Positions 49,664 to 59,059 of a stretch of DNA of 64,000 nucleotides are shown one piece after another (positions within the stretch are counted from its first letter, which is position 1; the number at the start of each line of letters is the position of its first letter). The translations under genes were made by a program, and so were the position numbers. The DNA is from SAR324 cluster bacterium. Lineage in GTDB: Bacteria > SAR324 > XYD2-FULL-50-16. The stretch is from contig JANQGX010000023.1 of assembly GCA_028282885.1 (NCBI GenBank), positions 1 through 64,000 of the forward strand. The letters run 5' to 3'. Under the pieces are notes generated by a model, which ran no database searches, was not told where the DNA came from, and was given only the letters and a program-made list of their open reading frames with translations.

Positions 49664-50239
49664 ATGGCTATCGAAATTACAGGTGAACACTTCAGCCCGA
49701 AATATGTTCGCCGTTTTGTTCAAAGACAGTTTGAGAAGGAGGGGCTAGTATTCGGAGAAAAAAACCCAGAAATCTCCAAACGTTTAAAACGGGAAGGCGG
49801 GGCTTCACTTGCTCATGTTACTTTATTTCTGAAGTCGGGAATGAAGCTTAAGCTTGGTATCAAATTCGGCATTAAGGCAGGAAAGATACAGCCGAATTCC
49901 AAAGGAATAATCTATTCTGCCAAGCTCAACGCCTCAATGATTCCGCTTTCCAGAGCGAAAGGCCAAGACTACGACTGGACGGGCTTCATCAGGAAAATAG
50001 CTGATTTCGTCCAGAAAAAGGAGGAGAAACAGGTATCAAAACCGCCAACAGTCAGCAAGGCCAAGGCCACGGACAACAGAGTTCCCAATACTTACAAGGC
50101 AAAGCTTGAAGCTAAGAGAACAGAAATAGAAGAGAAAAAGAAGGCGCTGAAAGAACAACAAAAGCTCCTTGCCGACCAGAACGCCGAGAACGAAAAACTT
50201 GAATCAGAAATCGAAGAGTTCAAAAAAGTAGCCGCTTAA
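49664..50239 (+). CDS. Small paralogue of the 785-aa polyvalent protein (domain plus coiled coil)
   Basis: 191 residues, AGGAG before ATG 49664. Residues about 45-122 (HVTLFLKSGMKLKL, then IIYSAKLNASMIPLSRAKGQDYDWTGFIRKIADF) align with residues about 118-195 of the next protein (ATFAFADGQAVRIL, VVSFQIFLNKKDITPHLVKGGGKDYGPRKFGKIIGNL). Both then enter a charged coiled coil. The N-terminus reads MAIE-ITG, an A-x-E at the very start. Likely head-internal by association; function unknown. Confidence 0.65.
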   Translation: MAIEITGEHFSPKYVRRFVQRQFEKEGLVFGEKNPEISKRLKREGGASLAHVTLFLKSGMKLKLGIKFGIKAGKIQPNSKGIIYSAKLNASMIPLSRAKGQDYDWTGFIRKIADFVQKKEEKQVSKPPTVSKAKATDNRVPNTYKAKLEAKRTEIEEKKKALKEQQKLLADQNAENEKLESEIEEFKKVAA

Positions 50240-50252
50240 AAAAGGATAAGCC

Positions 50253-52610
50253 ATGATTCCCGTACTACATGAAAAAGATTTTCTTGAATTCCCCGATGTT
50301 GAAGCTGAAAAGATCGCTTCAGAAATTGCCTTTGTCTGTGTTGTGGATAAAGAAGAAGGGGCGTTTGAAAGTGTTTCAGATTTCGATTTCGATGAGTCGG
50401 TTTTTGACGATTTTATCGCAGAGTATATCCCTATAGATATAGCGACAGAATCGATCTCTACGACATGGGGAAAGCTTATAAACTTTGAGAAAGAGATCAA
50501 AATAACCGGGAATGCCATGGCAAAGGCGGCGGGGATCGCGATGCTTCCTGGAACTGACGGTTTTTCGACTTCCGCACCGCGCAAAAAGGACGGCCAATAT
50601 TACACTAGGGCAACTTTCGCCTTCGCAGATGGTCAGGCAGTTCGGATCCTGTTCTACAACCCGGACAGGCCGGAAGAAAAACATCGCTATCCTTCTGAAG
50701 TGGTCTCGTTTCAGATTTTTCTGAATAAAAAAGACATAACCCCCCATCTGGTTAAGGGCGGAGGCAAGGATTACGGACCCAGGAAATTTGGAAAGATTAT
50801 CGGCAATCTGCTTAAAAAGAACTCCGAGAAATTCCAGCAGAAAAACGCTGAGATCAAGGCTCAGAAAGAAGAGTTGGAAAACCTTGATAAGGAATTGTCT
50901 GATATTGCGAAGCAAAGAGAACTGATTGAGAGCGAGCTTCAGCAATCAAAAGAAAAAGGCGTCTTCCTGCTTAAACAAAGGGATGACTGGAAGGCCAAAG
51001 CTGAAGAGGAGCGGTACAAAAAAGAGGCAAGTGAATATACTGCCCCTGATGGGAAGAAGCACGATATACCACAAACAGACAATCAGCCGGGCTCGGATCA
51101 TCTTGTTTTCTGGAACAGAAGGGATGTCAATGCTTGGATTAATGGTAATGCCAATCTCAAAAAGAGTGCTCTAAATTCGCTTATGGAGATCGTCACAAAA
51201 GACGGCGATGTCTATACGTGGATTAATTCAGCCGATTATGAAAACTCAAATGTCGATGGCCCCGCCACTCCCATCATTTACAAGAAGAGGTCCGCCGAAG
51301 AAAAACGCCAAAAAGAAATAGAAGAATCCAAAGTAGAAACCGAGGCTGGAACAAGCTGGCAAGAAGGCGTTTATAGTAAATTTGTCGGTAAAAAATCTGA
51401 TATCGGACTATCCACAAAGGAAATTGCAAAGGCTATTCGGGATGATATCAAAGAAGCCCGGAAGACTGGTAACATTCTGGACGCTGGTGGAAAAACATAC
51501 TCAGTAAGGATGAAGAATTCCAGCATTACAGTTGAGTTAAAAGCTTTGCCTGATGGTGTTGAGCTTTTTTCCGAAAAATACAAAAAGCATCTTGGACAAA
51601 ACGACCCCGATCTTCCCTTTCATGGAGGCAGGTACAGCAAGGAAGTCAAGGATACCATAGATAAATTAAAGTCAATAATGGCTCAGTATGAGCGATCTGA
51701 GACAGATATCCAGACCGATTATTTCAGTTACAATTTCTATAGCTTTGTTAATGTCGATTATGGGCTTGAGAATAAAGAAAGAGAAAGGATCATAAACGCT
51801 GCTGCAAGTCCTGAAGTCGAACAGCCAGTCTCACGGGATGACCTCAAGTCCGCTTTGATTGCCGAATATAGCCAGCTCAGAGAAAATCCCGACACTCCTC
51901 CTTTCACGATGGGAATTGATGTTGCCAGGAAGAAGGATAATGTTGCCGGGAAAGTCCGGTTGGATATCAAAAAAGCAGAGGTTGATACCCTGGAAGCTCT
52001 GAACGACCTAAAAGGCAAGATTGAATCGATAGTCAACGCTCACACGGATAGTTATGAAATCTTTTCGGAAAAAGCAGAAAAGTTGATCACAAAAGAAATA
52101 GAAGTAGATCCACAACAACCCGATCCCGTTGATCCCGAACAGCCCCAACAAGAACAGGTCGAAGACACATCAATTAAACAATCTGATGTTCCACCCGAAG
52201 AAAAACCAGCAGGATCTGACACACCAGAAGTCGGGAGAGACTATACGGATCGAAATGGAATTACAAAGCTCGTCACCCATGAAGTCAACGGCAGGCAGGT
52301 TTCATCCGTTGAAATCAAAGGGTTTATTAACAGCGCCTATCTCCGTGGCGGCAAATGGACCTCACTTCCGATCCAGGAAAAAACAACCATATCAGAGGAC
52401 GATTTGAAAAAAGCAATCGACAAAACCGAAGAGGCTTACCAAATAGCTGATGATATCCTTTCGAGGAAATATGATTCTCAGGGTTATGAAAAAGCGGAAC
52501 AACTACTCGACAAAATATCAGAAGTTATAGAAGACGACGCAAAGCTTATGCGGGTGGACAAGCATGTTTCCAGGCTTCTCGCTGATCAATTCTCAACCAT
52601 ACAAGCATAG
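50253..52610 (+). CDS. Polyvalent protein with acidic propeptide, LPD29-like domain
   Basis: 785 residues, AAAGGA before ATG 50253. Residues 1-66 are very acidic and end IDIATE-SIS, a prohead-protease-type site. Residues about 85-195 are the domain shared with the gene at 49664; 190-260 is coiled coil. Residues about 375-505 (STKEIAKAIRDDIKEA, KTYSVRMKNSSITVELK, RYSKEVKDTIDKLKSIMAQYE, DIQTDYFSYNFYSFVNVDY) resemble large polyvalent protein-associated domain LPD29. A Pro/Glu linker near 630-665 precedes the C-terminal domain. Polyvalent proteins are delivered into cells with phage or plasmid DNA; head packaging here is inferred. Confidence 0.7.
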   Translation: MIPVLHEKDFLEFPDVEAEKIASEIAFVCVVDKEEGAFESVSDFDFDESVFDDFIAEYIPIDIATESISTTWGKLINFEKEIKITGNAMAKAAGIAMLPGTDGFSTSAPRKKDGQYYTRATFAFADGQAVRILFYNPDRPEEKHRYPSEVVSFQIFLNKKDITPHLVKGGGKDYGPRKFGKIIGNLLKKNSEKFQQKNAEIKAQKEELENLDKELSDIAKQRELIESELQQSKEKGVFLLKQRDDWKAKAEEERYKKEASEYTAPDGKKHDIPQTDNQPGSDHLVFWNRRDVNAWINGNANLKKSALNSLMEIVTKDGDVYTWINSADYENSNVDGPATPIIYKKRSAEEKRQKEIEESKVETEAGTSWQEGVYSKFVGKKSDIGLSTKEIAKAIRDDIKEARKTGNILDAGGKTYSVRMKNSSITVELKALPDGVELFSEKYKKHLGQNDPDLPFHGGRYSKEVKDTIDKLKSIMAQYERSETDIQTDYFSYNFYSFVNVDYGLENKERERIINAAASPEVEQPVSRDDLKSALIAEYSQLRENPDTPPFTMGIDVARKKDNVAGKVRLDIKKAEVDTLEALNDLKGKIESIVNAHTDSYEIFSEKAEKLITKEIEVDPQQPDPVDPEQPQQEQVEDTSIKQSDVPPEEKPAGSDTPEVGRDYTDRNGITKLVTHEVNGRQVSSVEIKGFINSAYLRGGKWTSLPIQEKTTISEDDLKKAIDKTEEAYQIADDILSRKYDSQGYEKAEQLLDKISEVIEDDAKLMRVDKHVSRLLADQFSTIQA

Positions 52611-52619
52611 GAGGACAAA

Positions 52620-54119
52620 GTGAATCCTGAAGAAAGAACAGAATTGAAAAACTCCATCACTGAAAGACTGTCCAAGCTTGAATCAGGGGAATTAGATCTC
52701 AACGGAAGGCGAAACCTGAGAAAAGAAATCGCCTTAGATCTCGCGAGGTTGGGTGAAGAGAAAGAAGCGGAGGCTCCAACTCCGGTCTACGACAAGCTGA
52801 AAAATGGCGATTATCTTGACCTTCCTGCCGACGAATTTATCGATAAACTAAAAGAGGCCGCCAAGGAACTAGGCGAGGAGGAGACCCTGACTGAACGAAT
52901 CATTGAACCCGCCAATAAATGGAAAGAAAAACGGGAACAGGTTGCTGTTGAAGGGGTAGAAGATGTTGATTGTGTCGATGCCTTCCTGAAGGGGGAAATG
53001 CCTTCGCCAGAAAAAGAAGCCGATCCCGACGAAGAAGAGCCGGAGCTTGAACCAGCCACTGAAGGCACAAGCCCTAGTTCAGATGAAGAGTTGTCAGAAC
53101 TGGAACCGGCAACAGAAGATGTCAAGACCAAGCTGAGTATTGGTGATAAATTCAGGCTCAAAGGAAAAGTCTCCCGGATTTCAGAAGAAAGCACAGCAAA
53201 GAAATCGAGGAAAGATAATAAGACCATTAATATCGAATTTCCGTTCAACCATGACTGGGGGAATTACCGTGTTTCGGTGTATTTTGAAAGAAAAGATGAC
53301 AGCGAAATCCCTTTTAAAATAGACGATGAGATAACATTAGAAGCTGAGATTGTTCAGGCAAAAGTCAGAAAACCGAAATCGGACACAGCGGCCCCGGCTG
53401 TGTATTACGGAATTCATTTTGAAGCGCCAGAAGGATTTGTAAAACACCAAAAGGATTACTGTGATTTTGTTTCGGAAAGTGCCATTTTAAAAAACATGAC
53501 AGACCACGAACCCGCGGTTGAAAGTGCCGATCCCGACAATGGGCAATCTGATCAAGAAAATCCACAAGTAGAACCAGAAGAGGAACCTGAAAAAGACCCG
53601 GCCACCGAAATCAAAATGAGTCCAGGCGAACATGAGGCGGACAGCTCCGGTCTTGATAACGAAGAGACTGAAGAACTTGCTACAGAATCGACCGTATCAG
53701 AGCGTGGGCTTGCCTTCGATGCTTCCGATGAAAAGGATGATGCACTCTGGGAGCGTTCCAAGAAAATCGCTTTAGAATCGGTTTGTGGCGTGAGCCCGAC
53801 AGGGGATAACGAAAAAGACAACGAAGCCCTTACTGAATCCGAAGCATGGGGCTTTGCGCTGGATCGTTACGAAAAGTTGGAAGTAGCGAAAACTGCCACC
53901 GAATCGGCGGAAGAATTAGAAGAAAGTCCTGCTGTTGAATCGTCCGGTGAAGAGGAACAAGAAAAACCGGAGGTTGTGCCCGAAATAGAGACAGACGACG
54001 AAACCTTGGTAGCCGGAGAAGAACTGGAAAATCCAGAGGAAGAACTAGAAGAAGATCCTGCCCTCGAATCTGTTGATGAGGAGGTTTTTGACGAAGAAGA
54101 ATACATCATCGGGGGATGA
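52620..54119 (+). CDS. Acidic protein with ten A-x-E protease-type sites
   Basis: 499 residues from GTG 52620 (AGGAGG upstream). A helical N-terminus (1-100), then sites AVE 109-111, ATE 146-148, ATE 164-166; an OB-like beta domain at about 170-270 (IGDKFRLKGKVSRIS...ITLEAEIVQAKV...YYGIHFEAP); then AVE 299-301, ATE 328-330, ATE 354-356, ALE 384-386, LTE 404-406, ATE 426-428, AVE 438-440 and ALE 481-483 in extremely acidic linkers. Such composition suits a scaffold or internal core protein cut into peptides during head maturation, as T4 gp22 is. Function inferred. Confidence 0.7.
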   Translation: MNPEERTELKNSITERLSKLESGELDLNGRRNLRKEIALDLARLGEEKEAEAPTPVYDKLKNGDYLDLPADEFIDKLKEAAKELGEEETLTERIIEPANKWKEKREQVAVEGVEDVDCVDAFLKGEMPSPEKEADPDEEEPELEPATEGTSPSSDEELSELEPATEDVKTKLSIGDKFRLKGKVSRISEESTAKKSRKDNKTINIEFPFNHDWGNYRVSVYFERKDDSEIPFKIDDEITLEAEIVQAKVRKPKSDTAAPAVYYGIHFEAPEGFVKHQKDYCDFVSESAILKNMTDHEPAVESADPDNGQSDQENPQVEPEEEPEKDPATEIKMSPGEHEADSSGLDNEETEELATESTVSERGLAFDASDEKDDALWERSKKIALESVCGVSPTGDNEKDNEALTESEAWGFALDRYEKLEVAKTATESAEELEESPAVESSGEEEQEKPEVVPEIETDDETLVAGEELENPEEELEEDPALESVDEEVFDEEEYIIGG

Positions 54120-54127
54120 TTATCTAA

Positions 54128-57100
54128 ATGCCTGTAGATTTAGAGTTTGAATCTGGAATTGCGCTCGAATCGAAGTTGTCAGATTGTATCGGAAAGGGAA
54201 TAGATGCGCTGACTGAAAGATTATCCACCTTCACCGATACCATAAAGAAGGGGAGAAGTACGTTAATTCCGCCGCCCAAAGGCAAAACATTTGGGAGCAT
54301 CACGGCTGAGCAATCAAAGGCAATATCGGATATTTTAGATGGCTCCTATCCCCCTGGTAAAATCAACATGCCCTTGGGGTTTCATGATTTCGAAACAGAT
54401 CGAGGGTTTGGGTATGCGCACATTTACGAAAAGCATAAAGTCCAGATTGCCAAAAAGACAGGCAAGACCGTTAAAGATCTGGCTGTTGATGTTGGCAATG
54501 GGTTTTCAGAGATAAGGAAGGGGCGGAGGGGGAGCCTTGTTTTAATTCTAGTAGAGGGATCGGCTGTTGAGTATATTGAACTATCTCAAAGCGGTACCGG
54601 ATATATAATCAATTCTCTCCATCCGGCGACAAAAATCACTAAAATTCAGGAGAGATTCCCTACTCTGCTCTGGGAGCGGTCGGCTAACAACGCTATCCGG
54701 CAAAAAGATGACCGGCCAGACCCTCAAGACTTTATCCACCCCGATTCGGTCAACCGAGATTTAGATGGCCGTGAGGCCCAAAGCATCGATAACAACTTAT
54801 CAAAATCTGTTAAAAAAGTCAAGAAAAACAAGATGGATACAGCCCTTGAAGCAGCAAGGCCGATGCAAAATGATGACGGCGAGCTTTATGTCGGAGTAGT
54901 CCCGAAGATCCAGAATTATTCTCAAGGCAAAATCTATCTCTACCAGGATGAAGCGACGAAGATAGATGAACTCTCTCCTGAAATTCGCCGTTTAGGGTTT
55001 AGTCAGACAAGGGATTTTCTTCAATCCGTTTTCCATAACTACGACCAGGTTCTAGGTAAAAAAGAAAAGGAGCTTTTCTTCTTAAAGCGTATCGATAGAA
55101 GCCGCTCAAGCCTGGTTAAAATCAAAAAAGTCGGTGTCGGATACAAAGTATCGGAGGTTAAACCGTTCGTGCATGACAAAAGACTTTCCGCAATGAATCT
55201 TCATGTTTATTGGGAGAAAGAAGAACCTGCAACAGAAGGAGTCAACCAGGTTAAACCCACAAAGGCGATGGTCGACTATTTCGAAGAGCGGACGGCAAAG
55301 CATATTCAACGAACAGCTAATAACCTCGATGTAATAATCAAGGCTTTCCCAGATCTGGACAAAATGGACCTTGAGAAACGCAAAACCAGCCACGACGCCT
55401 CTAAATATGGAGATGAAGAGAGGGAACCTTATATTTGGAACACTGAATTTCACCGGATGAAAAATCAGGGTAAAGAGTTTGCCTATCCCGCTGGAATGGA
55501 AGATAAAGTCAAAGCTGCTACAAAACATCATATCACCATGAACAGACATCACCCCGAAGCCCATAAAGCCCCCTCTGATATGAGCGACGAAGACATAGCC
55601 GAAATGGTTGCAGATTGGGCGGCAATGTCTCAGGAATTGGGTACCGGTTTAAAATCGTGGGCAGATGAAAAGATTGGGAAGAAGTGGAAATTCACCAAAG
55701 AACAATCTGAATTGATTTATCGTTTGATTGATATTTTTGAGGAACCGGCCACCGAGAAAGCATTCGGTGTCAATTTTAATGACGCACTTGGAAAACCCTT
55801 TTCTTTCCTGGAATCGTTAATTGGTGATTTTGTGTCGGGAATCGAAACGGGCCCTAGCGGTGATAAAGTACATCCTTCTGCGGTTGAATATATCCAGATT
55901 AGCCTGCGGAAAGGCAAAAAGATCAAAGCCGCAATCAACCAGTTTTTCAAAAAGAATCCGCAGGGGTCACAGAACTACATGCTTGGCGGCACCGTCAATT
56001 TTGGCCCCGATGAACTGGAAGATGCAGTCATGAGAAGTCAGGCCAAATCCGCGATAAACGGTGCAATGAAGATGAAAGAAGGGATGGGTCACATCTCTTT
56101 GGCCGGACAAGCTGATAGTCATAATCTGGATAAGGATGAGCTTGCAAAATACATTAAAAAAGTACTCAATGGCTCTGATGGAAACGGCATTTTGAAGGAT
56201 TACCCGGATCTTAATATAGTCAGCGAAACTTCTAAAGTTATCCCAATCGAAGGTTCGTTAAACCAAGGAATTAAAGACTACCTTGCTATAAATGGAATAC
56301 CTAAAATCGGAACTCAATTTGAGAACAAAGGTCGAACCATTACTCTACAGGCAGTAAAAGATCGTGGCGAAGTATCAGACGTTTTAATGGGATATGTATT
56401 AAACGGACAGGAAAAGACTTTTCCTTTAACTGGTATTCCGAAAACCGTTGCAACAGAAAGGGAGGAAAAATCTAAAGAGCCAACAAAAAAAACCATCGAA
56501 TCCTCAAATATTTGGCACTGGAATGAAGATGACAAATTAGATAGTATTGCCCTTGAAACTGCTGAAGATTTTGCTTCATTTAAAGATGAGTCTATTGACG
56601 GGTTGGCGGAAGGAACTTTGCAAATGCCCGAGACCGCCATAGAGAGCGCAAATGACATCGATTTTAAAGATTGTTTAGGCAAACCAATAGGAGAACTGGT
56701 AAAAAAGGTGGTGGAGTTCAACGCTGAGCATATTAGAGAGAACACGCCAGAGGGCGATCTTAAAGAAGGTATTACGCTTGAGATAAAATCCATCGGAAGA
56801 AAATGGATCAAAGGAACCTATCCAGGGAAAACTTTTGAATATCAAATACCAATTAATGACATTTCAAAAAATTTCAAACCCGGAGAACGGTATACCTTCG
56901 ATGCTGTTGTCAATGTCGAAAGAAGTAAGTACGGAACCAAAGCCACAGTAACTCCAATCGACTCTTCAAAAAAGGTGCAGCTCAAAGCCGATAACAACGA
57001 AAGCGAAGTTGAGCGCTGGCTTGGATATGTAGAAGGTTATATAGAACGCGGCGATGGATATCTTTACCCGAAAGGAATGGATAAACTTAAGGAGTTGGGT

Positions 57101-58333
57101 ATAGAAAAATATCCTGAACTCCAGAAACGCCTTGAAGAAGCTATCGCCAAGGCAGAAAAAGACGGTGAAATAGAGAAGGTTGAAAAACTCCACAAACAGG
57201 CCAGAAAATACCTTGGCTACATTGACGAGAATCTTCACAAATATTGGTACCAAAAAGGCGAAGACAAGCTGAGTGGATTTTTGGGCGATCTGGATGAACT
57301 AGGCGAAGACACAACCGAATACAAAGACCAGCTCCAAGCGCTTAAAGACAAACACAAAGGTGTCGAAGAACAGAAGGAAGCAGACCGAGGTGAAAAGCTG
57401 AAGGGTTTAAATGAAGTCCGGGAAATTGTTAATATGGAAAAAATCAACAATGCCCACGGCACCATGAAAAAGCTTTACAATCTTTGGAAGAAGCTGGGAT
57501 TTTTGCGGTCTTCTGAAAAAAAGGAATTCAGGGCTGCCCAATCGTCTATTGAGGTAGAAATCGAAAGGCTTGAACAGCACGGAATTAACTCAAAGGGACT
57601 CAACAGACTTGCGGTAATAAACGACAATCGTCTGGACAGGGATAATCCATATGATATTGGTAATGATGATATCGCCGACATAGAAAGGGTAGAGACAAAA
57701 ACAGACACTGGCTATAGCAACTTAACCGACAATCAATTGTTAGAAAAAGCGCAGCAATATGATGATTTGTACAATGAGGGTGGAGAAGGCTTCAACCCGT
57801 ACAGAGATGAACTGGAAAAGCGCACAATGGCCGAGCTTTCAAAGGAGCCCGAGACCTTGGCTGAGCGCAAGCGAAAGATCATGAAGCAGATAGAGCTTAA
57901 AGACAGTTCTGTTGCAAGAGAGTTTGGCACATATAATAAAAAAGAGATTGATGCTCTTAGGGCAGAGGTTGAAGAAATTGAAAGAGAAGAGGAAAAAAGA
58001 AAGACTGATACTTCTGGTGACGGGAAAAAGATCAAAATGGAACAAGGGCTGAGAGAGTGGCTGACAACAGACAGAAAACATGGGTTTTATCACGACCCAA
58101 GACTACTTAATTTCGAAGTCAAGCCAAACAGACAGTTTTTCATCTTCAGCAAAAAGAATGGAAAATTCAAGTGTGGCGTTCCTGGATCAAAGGGGGAGAT
58201 TTACGATTCTTTTGAAGAAGCTGTCGACGCAAAAATCAAATATGTTACTGGAGGTAAGCACAACATTGATACAATGGATGTAAAATGGTTTTCAGTGACT
58301 GATAGAAAGTATGTCAATGTTGATTGGAGATAG
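54128..58333 (+). CDS. Head polyprotein candidate: nuclease-like, HD/DUF5662-like and other modules separated by A-x-E sites
   Basis: 1401 residues. Sites: ALE 12-14, ALE 239-241, ATE 368-370, ATE 541-543, ATE 775-777, ALE 808-810, AIE 837-839. Modules: 60-190 has FGYAHIYEKHKVQ...GYIINSLHPATKI, like the PBECR nuclease domains of phage polyvalent proteins; 245-368 a small second domain; 371-540 HD/DUF5662-like with SHDASKY, TKHHITMNRHHPE, MSDEDIAEMVADWAAM; 544-775 unassigned; 875-945 OB-like; 950-1150 coiled coil. A short motif (L/F)xDCxGKxI.xL recurs at 18-35, 550-569 and 846-864, in each case after an A-x-E site. Processing and packaging are inferred. Confidence 0.72.
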   Translation: MPVDLEFESGIALESKLSDCIGKGIDALTERLSTFTDTIKKGRSTLIPPPKGKTFGSITAEQSKAISDILDGSYPPGKINMPLGFHDFETDRGFGYAHIYEKHKVQIAKKTGKTVKDLAVDVGNGFSEIRKGRRGSLVLILVEGSAVEYIELSQSGTGYIINSLHPATKITKIQERFPTLLWERSANNAIRQKDDRPDPQDFIHPDSVNRDLDGREAQSIDNNLSKSVKKVKKNKMDTALEAARPMQNDDGELYVGVVPKIQNYSQGKIYLYQDEATKIDELSPEIRRLGFSQTRDFLQSVFHNYDQVLGKKEKELFFLKRIDRSRSSLVKIKKVGVGYKVSEVKPFVHDKRLSAMNLHVYWEKEEPATEGVNQVKPTKAMVDYFEERTAKHIQRTANNLDVIIKAFPDLDKMDLEKRKTSHDASKYGDEEREPYIWNTEFHRMKNQGKEFAYPAGMEDKVKAATKHHITMNRHHPEAHKAPSDMSDEDIAEMVADWAAMSQELGTGLKSWADEKIGKKWKFTKEQSELIYRLIDIFEEPATEKAFGVNFNDALGKPFSFLESLIGDFVSGIETGPSGDKVHPSAVEYIQISLRKGKKIKAAINQFFKKNPQGSQNYMLGGTVNFGPDELEDAVMRSQAKSAINGAMKMKEGMGHISLAGQADSHNLDKDELAKYIKKVLNGSDGNGILKDYPDLNIVSETSKVIPIEGSLNQGIKDYLAINGIPKIGTQFENKGRTITLQAVKDRGEVSDVLMGYVLNGQEKTFPLTGIPKTVATEREEKSKEPTKKTIESSNIWHWNEDDKLDSIALETAEDFASFKDESIDGLAEGTLQMPETAIESANDIDFKDCLGKPIGELVKKVVEFNAEHIRENTPEGDLKEGITLEIKSIGRKWIKGTYPGKTFEYQIPINDISKNFKPGERYTFDAVVNVERSKYGTKATVTPIDSSKKVQLKADNNESEVERWLGYVEGYIERGDGYLYPKGMDKLKELGIEKYPELQKRLEEAIAKAEKDGEIEKVEKLHKQARKYLGYIDENLHKYWYQKGEDKLSGFLGDLDELGEDTTEYKDQLQALKDKHKGVEEQKEADRGEKLKGLNEVREIVNMEKINNAHGTMKKLYNLWKKLGFLRSSEKKEFRAAQSSIEVEIERLEQHGINSKGLNRLAVINDNRLDRDNPYDIGNDDIADIERVETKTDTGYSNLTDNQLLEKAQQYDDLYNEGGEGFNPYRDELEKRTMAELSKEPETLAERKRKIMKQIELKDSSVAREFGTYNKKEIDALRAEVEEIEREEEKRKTDTSGDGKKIKMEQGLREWLTTDRKHGFYHDPRLLNFEVKPNRQFFIFSKKNGKFKCGVPGSKGEIYDSFEEAVDAKIKYVTGGKHNIDTMDVKWFSVTDRKYVNVDWR

Positions 58334-58369
58334 TCAATCCATCGCAGCCTCTTTTAACGGCTCACGGGA

Positions 58370-58804
58370 TTAAACTCCCTGCTTACGGACTAACTCAATG
58401 CCCTTTTTCTCCACTTCCACTTCATCTCCGATGATTTCATAAGTTGCCAACAGGTTGACAACACCTCGCTGCACTTCTTTTTCTCGCTGTTCTTCAAAGC
58501 TATCTAACGAGCCTCCAACAACATAGATCTCCGGCCTGCCGTCAACAGAATAACCATACTGGTTTGTTTTCGGCTCCTCAATAATAAGACCAGATGCCAC
58601 GTTGTCCGGTAATTCCAGAACTCCCCCGCGAAAAATGATGTAACGAGCAATCGGTTCACGCAAGTTGTCTTCATCTATGTCATTAACCAGACCTTTATCA
58701 TCAACCAGGTCAATCACCTGCCGAGATATTTGGTATTTCTGACCTTTGTAAGACACTGGTGTCGAGGACATATAGCGCCGTTCAATTTTATGTAATTTAT
58801 ACAT
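58370..58804 (-). CDS. Hypothetical protein of the minus-strand anti-defence candidate cassette
   Basis: 144 residues, AAAGGA before ATG 58804 (an internal Met at residue 12 is an alternative). Beta-rich (PVSYKGQKYQISRQVIDLVDDKG; YIIFRGGVLELPDNVASGLIIEEP) with an acidic C-terminus. Convergent with the polyprotein gene, 36 bases apart. Not recognised. Confidence 0.6.
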   Translation of the reverse strand: MYKLHKIERRYMSSTPVSYKGQKYQISRQVIDLVDDKGLVNDIDEDNLREPIARYIIFRGGVLELPDNVASGLIIEEPKTNQYGYSVDGRPEIYVVGGSLDSFEEQREKEVQRGVVNLLATYEIIGDEVEVEKKGIELVRKQGV

Positions 58805-58819
58805 TTTTCCTTTGTGGTT

Positions 58820-59059
58820 TTAGTTGATTGTCAGAATATTGAGCATTTCATCCATATAATCTTGTGCTATCTCCTTTCCCTTTTCGATTGATTCGACAGG
58901 ACACGATCTGTTGCCAAGTCTCATCTGAAGTTCGAACTTTTCTGCAATTCCTTCGCTGTCCAGTTTTACGATTCTTCCGACAAAAACATGCTCAATCAAT
59001 CCATTCACTACATCTGTCCTATAACTCGGTTCTCCCCATTCAATTTTTTTTGCTTTCAT
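58820..59059 (-). CDS. Small hypothetical protein of the same cassette
   Basis: 79 residues from ATG 59059 (GGAAGG six bases upstream); a GTG 36 bases earlier is less likely. KIEWGEPSYRTDVVNGLIEHVFVGRIVKLDSEGIAEKFELQMRLGN. Overlaps the end of the previous gene by 20 bases. Function unknown. Confidence 0.55.
   Translation of the reverse strand: MKAKKIEWGEPSYRTDVVNGLIEHVFVGRIVKLDSEGIAEKFELQMRLGNRSCPVESIEKGKEIAQDYMDEMLNILTIN

Noticed and set aside
49664..49680. MAIE start of the 191-aa protein as a processed A-x-E site
   Set aside because: Cleavage after residue 4 is possible but a single site at the extreme N-terminus is weak evidence, so it is not counted.
52811..54109. Long antisense frames rich in Ser across the acidic protein gene
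   Set aside because: They mirror the Glu/Asp-rich coding strand (GAA/GAT read as TTC/ATC and TCT/TCA-type codons) and have no ribosome sites or conserved features.
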